This document shows, one piece after another, positions 7,466-15,706 of a stretch of 43,655 nt of DNA (positions are counted from its first letter, which is position 1; every line of letters starts with the position of its first letter). Both the position numbers and the translations under genes were made by a program. The stretch covers positions 1-43,655 of the forward strand of contig JAGSHB010000028.1 in assembly GCA_023954815.1 (NCBI GenBank), given 5' to 3'. Under the pieces are notes generated by a model. The model worked only from the letters and a program-made list of their open reading frames with translations. It was not told the origin of the DNA and made no database searches. This DNA is from Myxococcales bacterium (GTDB taxonomy: Bacteria; Myxococcota_A; UBA9042).

Positions 7466-9045
7466 GATACCTCTAGGATGCGACCGCGCCATTGCCAAGC
7501 GCTGCCGCAGCGACTGCAGGACGCGGCCTCGCCGTCGGCGGGCAAGACGTCAAATGGCAGACGTTCGCCACAGGAGCACACCCAGCCCGCGACTTTGGCG
7601 GGCACACCGATCATCAATCCGTGGGCGGGTACGTCCTTGCTCACCACGGCGCCGGCACCAATGAACGCAAAGGCGCCGATCTCATTGCCGCAGACAACGG
7701 TCGCGTTGGCGCCGATGGTCGCGCCCTTGCCGACGACGGTCCGCGCGAACTCGTCGCGGCGGCTGACATGGGCGCGGGGCCGAACGACGTTGGTGAAGAC
7801 GGCAGACGGCCCGCAAAACACGTCGTCACGCAGGACCACACCGTCGTAGATGGAGACGTTGTTCTGAACCCGCACCCGATCGCCGACGATGGCGCCGGTC
7901 TGCACGAACGTATTTTGCCCAAACACACAATCACGACCGATGTTTGTACCGGTCATGATGTGGGCGTTGTGCCAAATCTTGGTGCCGTCGCCGATTGTCG
8001 CGTCCGAGTGGACTTCGGCTGAGCCATGAATCTGCACGCCGGGCGCAGCGCTCGCCGTCGGCACGGCCACCTGGGTCGGCTGGCCATTGCGCGCCATGGA
8101 CCGCTCGGCTGCATCGAGCACCGTCAACACCGCCAGGCCTTCGGCACCATCGGAGATCGGCTGCTGCGTCGGATCGGCGCAGGCGTTGAGAAAGACGGTC
8201 ATCTCTTTGGCCAGCGGCTCTTCACTCGGCAGCGGGACCGGCTCGGCCTGAGCCTTGAGGGGATGGGGATGACCATCTAGCCACTCGACCCCGTGCCGGT
8301 ACAGCACCAGCTTGTGCTCTGGCGCGCGATCGTCGAATACCGCCATCGCATCTTGGCCCACCACAACGAGGCGTTGCTCCTTGAACGGGTGCAGCCACGA
8401 TACGTAGATGTGCGCTTTGACACCCTGGGGCCAGGTCAGCGTGGTCATGGTCGTATCAGCGATCTCGGGGTGCAGGTAGTACCCACCAGTCGCGGTGACC
8501 TGCTCGGGCAGCGATCCAACCAGCCGGAGCAACACGGAAACATCGTGCGGCGCGAAGGACCAGAGGCTATTTTCCTCGCGGCGGAAACGACCAAGATTCA
8601 GCCGATTTGAGTACACATAGCGCAGTCTTCCGAGGTCTCCGCTATGAACCAGCTTGGCCAGCGCTTCGACTGCGGGGTGGTAGTGCAACAGGTGACCGAC
8701 CATCAACACACAGCCCTTCGAAGCGGCGAGAGCGACCAACGCGCGGCCCTCATCGACATCCAGTGCGAGTGGTTTCTCGACGAACACGTGCTGGCCGCGC
8801 TCGAGAAAGTGGCGCGTCACACGGGCGTGATCTGCGGCTGGCACAGCGATGGCGACTGCGTGCGACCGAGGTACGTCCGTGAGATGTTGCCAACAGGGAA
8901 CAGCGGGCCATTGCTCAGCGATCAGCGTTTTTGCGGCTGGACCAACCTCCACAATTCCTGCGAGGGCTCCAAGTTGATGTAGATTTCTTGCGAGGTTGCG
9001 CCCCCAACGGCCGCAGCCAATGAGGGTCACTTGAGTCGAAGACAC
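7462..9045 (-). CDS. Fused Gfo/Idh sugar oxidoreductase and hexapeptide acyltransferase (WbpB-WbpD type)
   Basis: About 527 residues from GTG at 9045; GGAG at 9053-9056 sets this start, while a TTG at 9081 lacks a ribosome site. The first 320 residues are a Gfo/Idh/MocA oxidoreductase: Rossmann motif GCGRWGRNLARN, EKPLAL with the catalytic Lys, and the HPEIADT region. The last 200 residues are a left-handed beta-helix acyltransferase with many hexapeptide repeats (IGDGTKIWHNAHIMTG, IGADA-like turns), ending in a zinc-ribbon-like tail with four Cys (CSCG and CSRCG). In Pseudomonas these are two enzymes, WbpB (C3 oxidation) and WbpD (3-N-acetylation), acting just before and after the aminotransferase encoded next. 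Fusion would couple both ends of the pathway. Confidence 0.85.
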   Translation of the reverse strand: MSSTQVTLIGCGRWGRNLARNLHQLGALAGIVEVGPAAKTLIAEQWPAVPCWQHLTDVPRSHAVAIAVPAADHARVTRHFLERGQHVFVEKPLALDVDEGRALVALAASKGCVLMVGHLLHYHPAVEALAKLVHSGDLGRLRYVYSNRLNLGRFRREENSLWSFAPHDVSVLLRLVGSLPEQVTATGGYYLHPEIADTTMTTLTWPQGVKAHIYVSWLHPFKEQRLVVVGQDAMAVFDDRAPEHKLVLYRHGVEWLDGHPHPLKAQAEPVPLPSEEPLAKEMTVFLNACADPTQQPISDGAEGLAVLTVLDAAERSMARNGQPTQVAVPTASAAPGVQIHGSAEVHSDATIGDGTKIWHNAHIMTGTNIGRDCVFGQNTFVQTGAIVGDRVRVQNNVSIYDGVVLRDDVFCGPSAVFTNVVRPRAHVSRRDEFARTVVGKGATIGANATVVCGNEIGAFAFIGAGAVVSKDVPAHGLMIGVPAKVAGWVCSCGERLPFDVLPADGEAASCSRCGSAWQWRGRILEVS

Positions 9046-9080
9046 GGGAACGCTCCGAGGGGGATCGGTGTTGGTGGGCA

Positions 9081-9104
9081 AGTCTATGCGAGACGCGATA
9101 GACT
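9081..9104. promoter_or_regulatory. Palindrome between divergent genes, possible operator
   Basis: AGTCTAT (9081-9087) and ATAGACT (9098-9104) are perfect inverted repeats, with a further GCG/CGC inside. It lies between the divergent starts at 9045 and 9124, where a shared regulator could act. It may also overlap a -10 element (TAGACT). Function inferred from position only. Confidence 0.4.
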
Positions 9105-9123
9105 ACTGACAACTGGAGGCATC

Positions 9124-9999
9124 ATGCGCCCGAGATCGAAGTTCTCGCAACCGGCACGCACGCACGTAATTTCCACGGCTGTCTGGCTAGTCGCCGGGTT
9201 GAGCGCTGGGGTGTCTATCCCGGCCCAGGCTGGGCCGTTGTGTCGCGCGGTGATGCTCAATTGCTTCGACGGTGCCAATTCGACCGGCATGAACCTGCGG
9301 CGCGCAATCGGTAGCAAGGCCTTGTCCAGGTGGGCGCTCAAGAACTGTCAGCCTGTGCCCAACTCGCCCGATCCCTATCGCTGCGACTGGAAAAAAACCC
9401 TGCGTACACGCCGGACTGCTGCGCCGCGAGCCGTGAAGCCGACGCCGACGCCTGCACAAGCTCGTGCGCCCAATCCCACTGCAGCACATCATCGGGCGGC
9501 TGCCCAACCGCGACCAGCCACGCCGCAACCTCCCGTACCGAGGCGCGATGTGCGCGGCCGCTATTCGACGACGCCAGCACCGGCACGCCTGCCGAAAGTG
9601 ACGGCCAAAGATCGCGCGCCGTTTGCGGCAGAAGTGCAGGCGGCAGCGGCTCGGTATCGGCTCCCAGCGAATCTGATTCGTGCGGTGATGAAGGTGGAGT
9701 CTGGCTACAACCCGACGGTCGTCTCCCACGCAGGAGCCGTCGGGCTGATGCAGCTGCTGCCGACGACCGCTAAGGCGATGGGGGTCAAAGACCTCCGCGA
9801 TCCGGCCCAAAGCATTCTCGGTGGTGCACGGTTCATTCGCATCTTGGCCAATCGCTTCCGCGGAGATCTCGTCAAAGTGCTCAGCGCCTACCACGCGGGT
9901 TCCACACGGGTGAAGCGGCGGGGAGGCACGCCCTACGCTGCTACCGATAGCTACGTGCGGAAGGTTCTCGGGGTCTATTACGCGCTTGCGGACAGGTGA
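9124..9999 (+). CDS. Exported lytic transglycosylase (SLT domain)
   Basis: 291 residues from ATG at 9124 with GGAGG at 9115-9119. An N-terminal signal peptide ends in IPAQA. The next 110 residues are Pro/Ala/Arg-rich, a likely flexible wall-spanning linker. The C-terminal SLT domain carries the catalytic Glu192 in VMKVESGYNP, then GAVGLMQLLPTTAKAMGV and LSAYHAGSTRV, the usual order of family 1 enzymes (Slt/MltC type). It cleaves the glycan strand of peptidoglycan forming 1,6-anhydromuramic ends, in the periplasm. Its stop overlaps the next start as GTGA, so it is probably made together with the large repeat protein; opening the wall for export or assembly of that protein would fit, but is speculation. 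Confidence 0.88.
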   Translation: MRPRSKFSQPARTHVISTAVWLVAGLSAGVSIPAQAGPLCRAVMLNCFDGANSTGMNLRRAIGSKALSRWALKNCQPVPNSPDPYRCDWKKTLRTRRTAAPRAVKPTPTPAQARAPNPTAAHHRAAAQPRPATPQPPVPRRDVRGRYSTTPAPARLPKVTAKDRAPFAAEVQAAAARYRLPANLIRAVMKVESGYNPTVVSHAGAVGLMQLLPTTAKAMGVKDLRDPAQSILGGARFIRILANRFRGDLVKVLSAYHAGSTRVKRRGGTPYAATDSYVRKVLGVYYALADR

Positions 10000-12900
10000 A
10001 CGTGTCGGGCCCCGTCACCCCGAGCGTTGCCTTGCCCTGCCCCAACTCGGCACTGGGCGACGGCGCTGTTGCGCAAGCGCGCTTTCAACAATTATCGCTA
10101 AAATACGGTCGTTTTTTGATAATCTGCCTTTTTTGGGCGCTCGGAGGTTGCAGTTCCTCCGATGGCCTCTCGATCGGCGCGCGATGTGATTCCGACAGCC
10201 AATGCGAATCCGCCTTCTGTGAGACGGGGCCCTGGCGCCCGGCACTGTGCGCGTTCCCCAACGCTGACCTCGATGGCGACGAGCTCGATGCTGTCGCCGA
10301 ACGGGCGGCAGGCACAGACTCCCAACGCGCAGATACGGATGACGATGGCATCGCCGACAAAGTCGAGGTTGGAGACAACCCAGCCGCACCCAAAGACCGT
10401 GACGGAGATGGAAAACCGGACGCGCTTGAGCATGACTTCAAAGACAGTGATGGCGATTGTCTCGCCGACCCAGACGACCAATCCAATGACGTGCCCGCCA
10501 GCAAGGAGGCACTCGCAGCGATCTTCTGCAACATTGGTGTGTGCGCTGGACACGCCCCCCGCGCCACCTGTGAAGGGGTGATTGGCCAGGTGACCTGCGA
10601 GGTGATCGGCGTGCCAGACTACGAACCAGAGGGCGAACGCCGCTGTGACAAGCGCGACAATGACTGCGACGGCGAAACAGACGAGGGACTCGAAGGCCTG
10701 GCCGGCGCGGCCTGTGGTGCGAGCGGCGTCTGCGTAGGTGCGCCGACGTCCCGCTGCATCGGTGGCCAATGGATCTGCAACCTCAGTGGTATCGCCGACT
10801 ACGAGACGGTAGAAAAGAGCTGCGATGGGGTCGACAACGATTGTGATGGCAAGACCGACGAAGCGCCGCTGTGCGACGACGGACTCCCATGCACAATCGA
10901 CGCGTGTGTCGGCGGAAAAGGCTGCCAACACACGCCATCAGGCCAACGCTGCAACGACGGCAACCCGTGCACCATCGATCTCTGCGAACTACCAAACGGG
11001 TGCCGCTCCCTACCACACATCGGTACCTGCAATGATTCGAATCCCTGCACAACAGGAGAGAGTTGCAGCAACGGCGTGTGCGAAAACGGCACGGCGACGA
11101 TTTGCGACGACGGCAACTCCTGCACCCTGGACACATGCGCCAAGGACAGCGGCTGCATCGGCGTGGCCTTGTCTGAGGGAACGGCGTGCAAGCCCATCGA
11201 CGCCTGTGCCCAGGCCGGAACCTGCGTGGCCGGCAAGTGCAAGGGCCACAGCGCTGTCGTCTGCAACGATGACAATCCATGCACAGCGGATAGTTGTGAT
11301 AGCGAAGCAGGCGGGTGCGTACACCTTGCCAACGAAGGAGCGTGTAACGACGGCAACCCATGCACGGAAAATGACAGCTGCCTCGCCAAGTTGTGCATGG
11401 GCGTGCCGCTTCCGAGCTGTTGCACCGCAAATACCGACTGCAGTGACCAAAACCCCTGCACGCAGGACAGCTGCCTGGGCGGAGCCTGTAAGAATGCAGC
11501 TTCCGGTCTCGACGCGTGCGACGACGGCAATGTCTGCACCTCGGGAGAGGCGTGCGCTGATGGGCTGTGCGTCGGAGGTATCTGGGATGTCTGCGACGAT
11601 TCGGATGCCTGCACGCTCGATATCTGCGACAACAAGACGGCTGCGGCGAGCTGTACGCACGCGTCACTCCCGGACGGCGCCAACTGTGATGACGGCGATG
11701 TCTGCAACGGCTTTGGCGCTTGCGGGCAAGGCACCTGCAAAGTTGGGCTGGCCTTGGATTGCGACGACGGCAACCCTTGCACAAAGGACGTTTGTCACCC
11801 ACTTAAGGGCTGCACACATGCCGCACACAAGGGCGATTGCGACGATGGAAACGCGTGCACCATGGCTGATGTCTGCGCGTCAGGAGCCTGTGTAGGCGTG
11901 GCGCTACAATGCGGCGATCTCAATCCCTGTACCATCGACACCTGCAAGGTCGAACTCGGGTGTCAGTACTTGCCGGTTGCAGGCAGCTGTGACGACGGGA
12001 GCGCCTGCACAACGGGCGATGCGTGCTCCGAGGGAGCTTGCAAGGGGACCGACACGAACTGTGACGATGGAAAACCGTGCACAATCGATACTTGCTCAAA
12101 AATCGGTGTCTGTGAGCACGATGACAAACCCACAGAAGCCACCGGCTGCGATGACGGCAACGCTTGTACATTGGGCGATCTGTGTAAGTCCGGTGTGTGT
12201 TCTGCGGGCGTCTCAATCGACTGCCAGGACGGAAATACGTGCACCAACGACACCTGCGACAAGGTCTCGGGCCTGTGCAAATACACCTTTCGCACAGGCA
12301 GCTGCGTAACAGCGACCGGCTGCACATCGGACGCTTCGTGCAAGCTCGGCCTCTGCCAGGGCACACCCATCGCAAACTGCTGTAAACTCAACGGAAACTG
12401 CAACGACGGCAACCCATGCTCCATCGATAGCTGCGACAAATCCACAGGGCAATGCAGCCACGCGCCCGTCAGCGGGCTCGGGTGCGGAGACGGCTCCAAG
12501 TGCACTGTGGGCGATGTGTGTGTGGGCGGGTTGTGCAAGGGGGCCGCCTATTTGGGGTGCGATGACGACAAGCCATGTACGCTGGACTACTGCCTGAGCC
12601 AGACCGGATGCCATCACCTGTTGACGGTCACAGGCCTCTGCTCGGACGATGACCCCTGCAATGGCATCGAACACTGCAGCGTCGGCGGCTGTCTGCCCGG
12701 CGTCGCCCCCGACTGCGACGATGGAAAGCCGTGCACCCTGGATCTCTGTGAAAAGGCGAAGGGATGCGTGAGCGCATTCAAACAGCCCGGCACCAGCTGT
12801 GATGACGGATCGGGATGCACCACGACGGACCAATGCGATGGCCTCGGCACCTGTGTTGGCACGCCGACCAAGGGAGCCGGTTGCTGTACATCTGATGCGG

Positions 12901-13550
12901 CCTGCGACGATGGGTACGCCTGCACACTCGATAAATGCCTCACCGCATTGGCGCGCTGCACCCACACGCCCCTGACCTGCAACTCAAACCAACAATGTAC
13001 GGCGGGTTGGTGCGAAACAGGCAGCTGCAAGGCGGCAAGTCGCTGCTTGGCACCGGAGGTCTACGCCGAGAGCTTCGAACAAGACCAGACCCCGGGATGG
13101 TTGCTCTCCTCGGACGCCCCGCCTGTCAGCGCGACCGTGGCCTGGATACCGACCAAAGATGGAGCAGCGGTCGACGGCAGCCAAGTTCTGCACTGCCCGC
13201 TGGCGGCTGGCACATTCACAGCGCGCTTGCCGACCATGGCGCTAAGCGCTGGTGATTGGCGACTGAAAATGAACGTGAAACTCGACAAGGACGGCGCCGA
13301 TTGCACCCAGGGTGGCCTCTATGCCAAACGCGACGGAACGGCCCTGCCCGGCGGTACGCTGTGCAAGAGCAGCGGCGCAATGGTTGCCGTCGATCTGCCC
13401 TTGTCGGTGACGCACAACGGTGATGTGGTGGAGCTATCGATGGTGTGGGTCGGGGTGGCAGCCAAACCCACGACAACACGGGGTGTATGGATCGATGATG
13501 TGCGGATCGTCGCTGTGCCCGGCGGTTCAGGATGCGCATGCACCCCCTGA
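9996..13550 (+). CDS. Giant Cys/Asp-rich repeat lipoprotein, MopE/thrombospondin-3-like
   Basis: Up to 1184 residues. A hydrophobic segment ends in WALGGC (Cys52), a good lipobox; the GTG start at 9996 leaves an unusually long N-terminus, so a later start is possible though none has a good ribosome site. Residues about 90-165 hold Asp-rich calcium-loop repeats (DTDDDGIAD, DRDGDGKPD, DSDGDCLAD). Two MopE-type blocks follow (CDKRDNDCDGETDE and CDGVDNDCDGKTDE). Then about two dozen units of the form C-D-D-G-N-P-C-T-x-D-x-C run to about residue 990. The last 170 residues, starting VYAESFEQDQTPGW, resemble a beta-sandwich. Probably a calcium-stiffened, disulfide-bonded outer-surface stalk. Repeat content matches proteins of Myxococcota; function unknown. 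Confidence 0.85.
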   Translation: MNVSGPVTPSVALPCPNSALGDGAVAQARFQQLSLKYGRFLIICLFWALGGCSSSDGLSIGARCDSDSQCESAFCETGPWRPALCAFPNADLDGDELDAVAERAAGTDSQRADTDDDGIADKVEVGDNPAAPKDRDGDGKPDALEHDFKDSDGDCLADPDDQSNDVPASKEALAAIFCNIGVCAGHAPRATCEGVIGQVTCEVIGVPDYEPEGERRCDKRDNDCDGETDEGLEGLAGAACGASGVCVGAPTSRCIGGQWICNLSGIADYETVEKSCDGVDNDCDGKTDEAPLCDDGLPCTIDACVGGKGCQHTPSGQRCNDGNPCTIDLCELPNGCRSLPHIGTCNDSNPCTTGESCSNGVCENGTATICDDGNSCTLDTCAKDSGCIGVALSEGTACKPIDACAQAGTCVAGKCKGHSAVVCNDDNPCTADSCDSEAGGCVHLANEGACNDGNPCTENDSCLAKLCMGVPLPSCCTANTDCSDQNPCTQDSCLGGACKNAASGLDACDDGNVCTSGEACADGLCVGGIWDVCDDSDACTLDICDNKTAAASCTHASLPDGANCDDGDVCNGFGACGQGTCKVGLALDCDDGNPCTKDVCHPLKGCTHAAHKGDCDDGNACTMADVCASGACVGVALQCGDLNPCTIDTCKVELGCQYLPVAGSCDDGSACTTGDACSEGACKGTDTNCDDGKPCTIDTCSKIGVCEHDDKPTEATGCDDGNACTLGDLCKSGVCSAGVSIDCQDGNTCTNDTCDKVSGLCKYTFRTGSCVTATGCTSDASCKLGLCQGTPIANCCKLNGNCNDGNPCSIDSCDKSTGQCSHAPVSGLGCGDGSKCTVGDVCVGGLCKGAAYLGCDDDKPCTLDYCLSQTGCHHLLTVTGLCSDDDPCNGIEHCSVGGCLPGVAPDCDDGKPCTLDLCEKAKGCVSAFKQPGTSCDDGSGCTTTDQCDGLGTCVGTPTKGAGCCTSDAACDDGYACTLDKCLTALARCTHTPLTCNSNQQCTAGWCETGSCKAASRCLAPEVYAESFEQDQTPGWLLSSDAPPVSATVAWIPTKDGAAVDGSQVLHCPLAAGTFTARLPTMALSAGDWRLKMNVKLDKDGADCTQGGLYAKRDGTALPGGTLCKSSGAMVAVDLPLSVTHNGDVVELSMVWVGVAAKPTTTRGVWIDDVRIVAVPGGSGCACTP
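10867..12960 (+). repeat. Coding repeat array, about two dozen CDDGNPCTxDxC units
   Basis: Inside the large lipoprotein gene, units alternate between a form like CNDGNPCTIDLC followed by a Gly-Cys half (GCRSLP, GCIGVA, GCTHAA) and a form like CDDGNACTMADVC followed by GACVG or GLCVG. Unit length is mostly 19-24 codons. DNA words such as GACGACGGCAAC recur, but units have clearly diverged, so the array looks old rather than recently amplified. Confidence 0.85.
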
Positions 13551-14893
13551 CCTTCCTGCTGCGGGGGCGCCACTACCGTCGGCTGCTGATGGTGCTCCTG
13601 GGGCTCCTGTACGCCGGGTGTGCCGGGCAAGAGCGGGCCTGTTCGGTCGATGGGACCTGCCCGCCCAATACCGTCTGCATCGACAAAGTGTGTAAGAACG
13701 TCCCGTGGTGGTCCGACGTGACCTCCTTGATGGACGTCAGCGCCGACACGGCATGCGACCCCAAAACTGGATCGACATCGACCACGAATGCGGTGGCCGG
13801 CAGCGCGCGTGTGGTTGCCGGTTGGGTGCAAGACAGGTTGGTCATGTACGGGGGAGATAGCCCTCAAGGCGGCCGGTGCAAGTCGACCGGTGCAGCGTCA
13901 GCGCTATCGGTCAGCTGGGCTCCCTGCGACGGCTGGCGAACAACGGTTGGACAGAGACCGCCGGCTCGCAGCGCGGGTGCGGGTGCATCCGGTATGGGCA
14001 GCCTCTGGCTCATGGGCGGCTGGCGACGCACAACCTCGACGGGCGCCTGGATCCTCAGCGGGGACCTGTGGCGCTTTGGCAGCGGTGTGCAGCAGTGGAC
14101 CAGGGTCACCCAGCAAACGATTCCAGTCCGGCACAGCGCCGCTCTGGCCGTGCAAGACAGCCCGCCAAGTGTGTGGGTGTTCGGCGGCGACGCGGGTACG
14201 ACGAGCGCTGCGTCCATCTTCCTATTTGATTTGCGGCGCTACCGTTTCGGCAAGTCGCTATGGGAAGTGCCACTGGTCAAGGGCAAGGCGCCGGGCGGCC
14301 GCGCAGAGCACAATCTGGTCGCCATCGCGGGCGGCAAGCAGCTGCTGCTATTCGGCGGCCGCTCAAAGGCTGGGCTGCTCGGCGACCTCTGGCTGCTCGA
14401 TACCGACAAGCTCGCCTGGACAAAGCTCCCGGACTCAGCTGTGGCGCCGTCACCCAGGCGGGGTGCGCAGATGGTGGTGACCCACGAGGCTGTCTGGCTT
14501 TTTGGCGGTCATGATGCCAGCGCACAGGGCTTCCGGAATGACCTGTGGCGGATGCCGCTTAGCAGTCTAGGGAAGTGGCAGCGACTCAAGGCTGGAGATC
14601 TTGGAAAAGGCGCGACGACGGGCGGGGTGCTGCTGCCGTTGACCGACCCGTGCACGCCGCCAGCTGGATTCGCTCAGCTCGACCCCACCAGCCCACCGCG
14701 GCGCAGTCACGGTATCCTGACCGCACACGGCGGGGCGTTATGGTTGCGCGGCGGGCAGGGAGAGTGCGGCGCGCTGGGCGATATCTGGCGTCTCGATACA
14801 GCCACCGTCACGTGGTCGATTGCTCACGGAGATGAGAGCGGGTGGTCTTGTGAGCGCCGTGGAGAGACCTGCGCCTCCCTGTGCGGTCCTTGA
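13532..14893 (+). CDS. Kelch-repeat lipoprotein
   Basis: 453 residues from ATG at 13532 (a second ATG two codons on is also possible), overlapping the preceding gene by 19 bases. Signal LLMVLLGLLYAGC with lipid Cys at 30. A short Cys-rich piece (CSVDGTCPPNTVCIDKVC) follows, like the Cys-rich units of its neighbour. From about residue 95 there are repeated Kelch blades: VMYGGD, LWLMGGW, VWVFGGDAG, LLLFGGRSKAG with GDLWLLDTDKLAWTKL, VWLFGGHDAS, LWLRGGQGECGALGDIWRLD. This is a beta-propeller, generally a binding scaffold. Overlap with the repeat protein suggests the two lipoproteins work together at the cell surface. Confidence 0.85.
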   Translation: MRMHPLTFLLRGRHYRRLLMVLLGLLYAGCAGQERACSVDGTCPPNTVCIDKVCKNVPWWSDVTSLMDVSADTACDPKTGSTSTTNAVAGSARVVAGWVQDRLVMYGGDSPQGGRCKSTGAASALSVSWAPCDGWRTTVGQRPPARSAGAGASGMGSLWLMGGWRRTTSTGAWILSGDLWRFGSGVQQWTRVTQQTIPVRHSAALAVQDSPPSVWVFGGDAGTTSAASIFLFDLRRYRFGKSLWEVPLVKGKAPGGRAEHNLVAIAGGKQLLLFGGRSKAGLLGDLWLLDTDKLAWTKLPDSAVAPSPRRGAQMVVTHEAVWLFGGHDASAQGFRNDLWRMPLSSLGKWQRLKAGDLGKGATTGGVLLPLTDPCTPPAGFAQLDPTSPPRRSHGILTAHGGALWLRGGQGECGALGDIWRLDTATVTWSIAHGDESGWSCERRGETCASLCGP

Positions 14894-15048
14894 TTGCTCG
14901 TTCATCTATGCGCCCAGATCTTCAGAAACACTCCGAATTTTCGGGATCACAGTGGAATTCCGTCTCACCACAGCGCGATCATCTCCCGTTCGCTGGGCAG
15001 AAGCGTCGGACATCCGTACACTAGCGAAAATCGCCCCTGGAGCCCTGC

Positions 15049-15561
15049 ATGTCGCACCGCCTATTTCTTCCCATCTGTCTGTTGGTCGTCGCCGTCGGGA
15101 CCCTCGGCTGCTCCACAGACAGCAGCAGCTCTGCGGCCAACACGCGCACTGGCCCGTGGTGGGTCTGCCCACCGGTGAAAGGGCCTGGCCTCGAGCACGG
15201 AAGGAAGTGCGCGACCAACGCCGACTGCATGTACGGTCACTGCTTCGATAGCGGGTTCCTCGCTGGCTACGTACCGGGCATCAAGTTCTGCACGAAGAAC
15301 AACGGCTGCACGGGCGGCGACAGTTCATCATCGGCGGCCTGCTCAACCGATGGCGCCTTCGCGTCGGCCTTCGAGAAGTCCACCAGCGGCGGCAATGCCA
15401 AGCGCACCAGCCCAGAGCCCTACAAGGTGTGCGCAAAGACGTGCGCTTCCGACGCCGAGTGTGCCAACTGGAACATCGAAATGCCCGACTGCATCAAGAG
15501 CAGCACGGACTACGTCAGCATGGGCACGAAAGGGGTCTGCGGCGTCAATCCATTCAAGTAG
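15049..15561 (+). CDS. Small Cys-rich lipoprotein, unrecognised
   Basis: 170 residues. A clear lipoprotein signal, VVAVGTLGC (Cys21), is followed by a Ser-rich linker. The rest has about eleven Cys, including CATNADCMYGHCFDSGF and CAKTCASDAECANW, the spacing seen in small disulfide-rich modules of related surface lipoproteins. It follows the Kelch lipoprotein after a 155-base gap and is probably part of the same envelope group, but may have its own promoter. No function can be assigned. Confidence 0.75.
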   Translation: MSHRLFLPICLLVVAVGTLGCSTDSSSSAANTRTGPWWVCPPVKGPGLEHGRKCATNADCMYGHCFDSGFLAGYVPGIKFCTKNNGCTGGDSSSSAACSTDGAFASAFEKSTSGGNAKRTSPEPYKVCAKTCASDAECANWNIEMPDCIKSSTDYVSMGTKGVCGVNPFK

Positions 15562-15636
15562 CCGGCTCCATCAGGACGTCGAAAGCACAGCGGAAAAGTG
15601 CTCCGGTTCGTGGTATCCGACATCCCTGTGGAATCG

Positions 15637-15665
15637 TTGATCGTTCCCCTACGAGGCGGTACTAT
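15637..15665 (+). promoter_or_regulatory. Sigma70-type promoter of the CorC-like gene
   Basis: TTGATC (15637-15642) and TACTAT (15660-15665) with a 17-base spacer, about 40 bases before the TTG start at 15707. Each hexamer matches four of six consensus bases. Confidence 0.5.
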
Positions 15666-15706
15666 CGCCAGACCGCGCAACTGAGCGCGACGCGGAGACT
15701 CGAGAG

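Noticed and set aside
10783-11802. Long open frames antisense to the giant repeat gene
   Set aside because: They mirror the Cys/Asp repeat coding (giving Arg/Cys- or Ser/Gln-rich strings) and have no ribosome sites or domains; they arise from the repeat's codon pattern.
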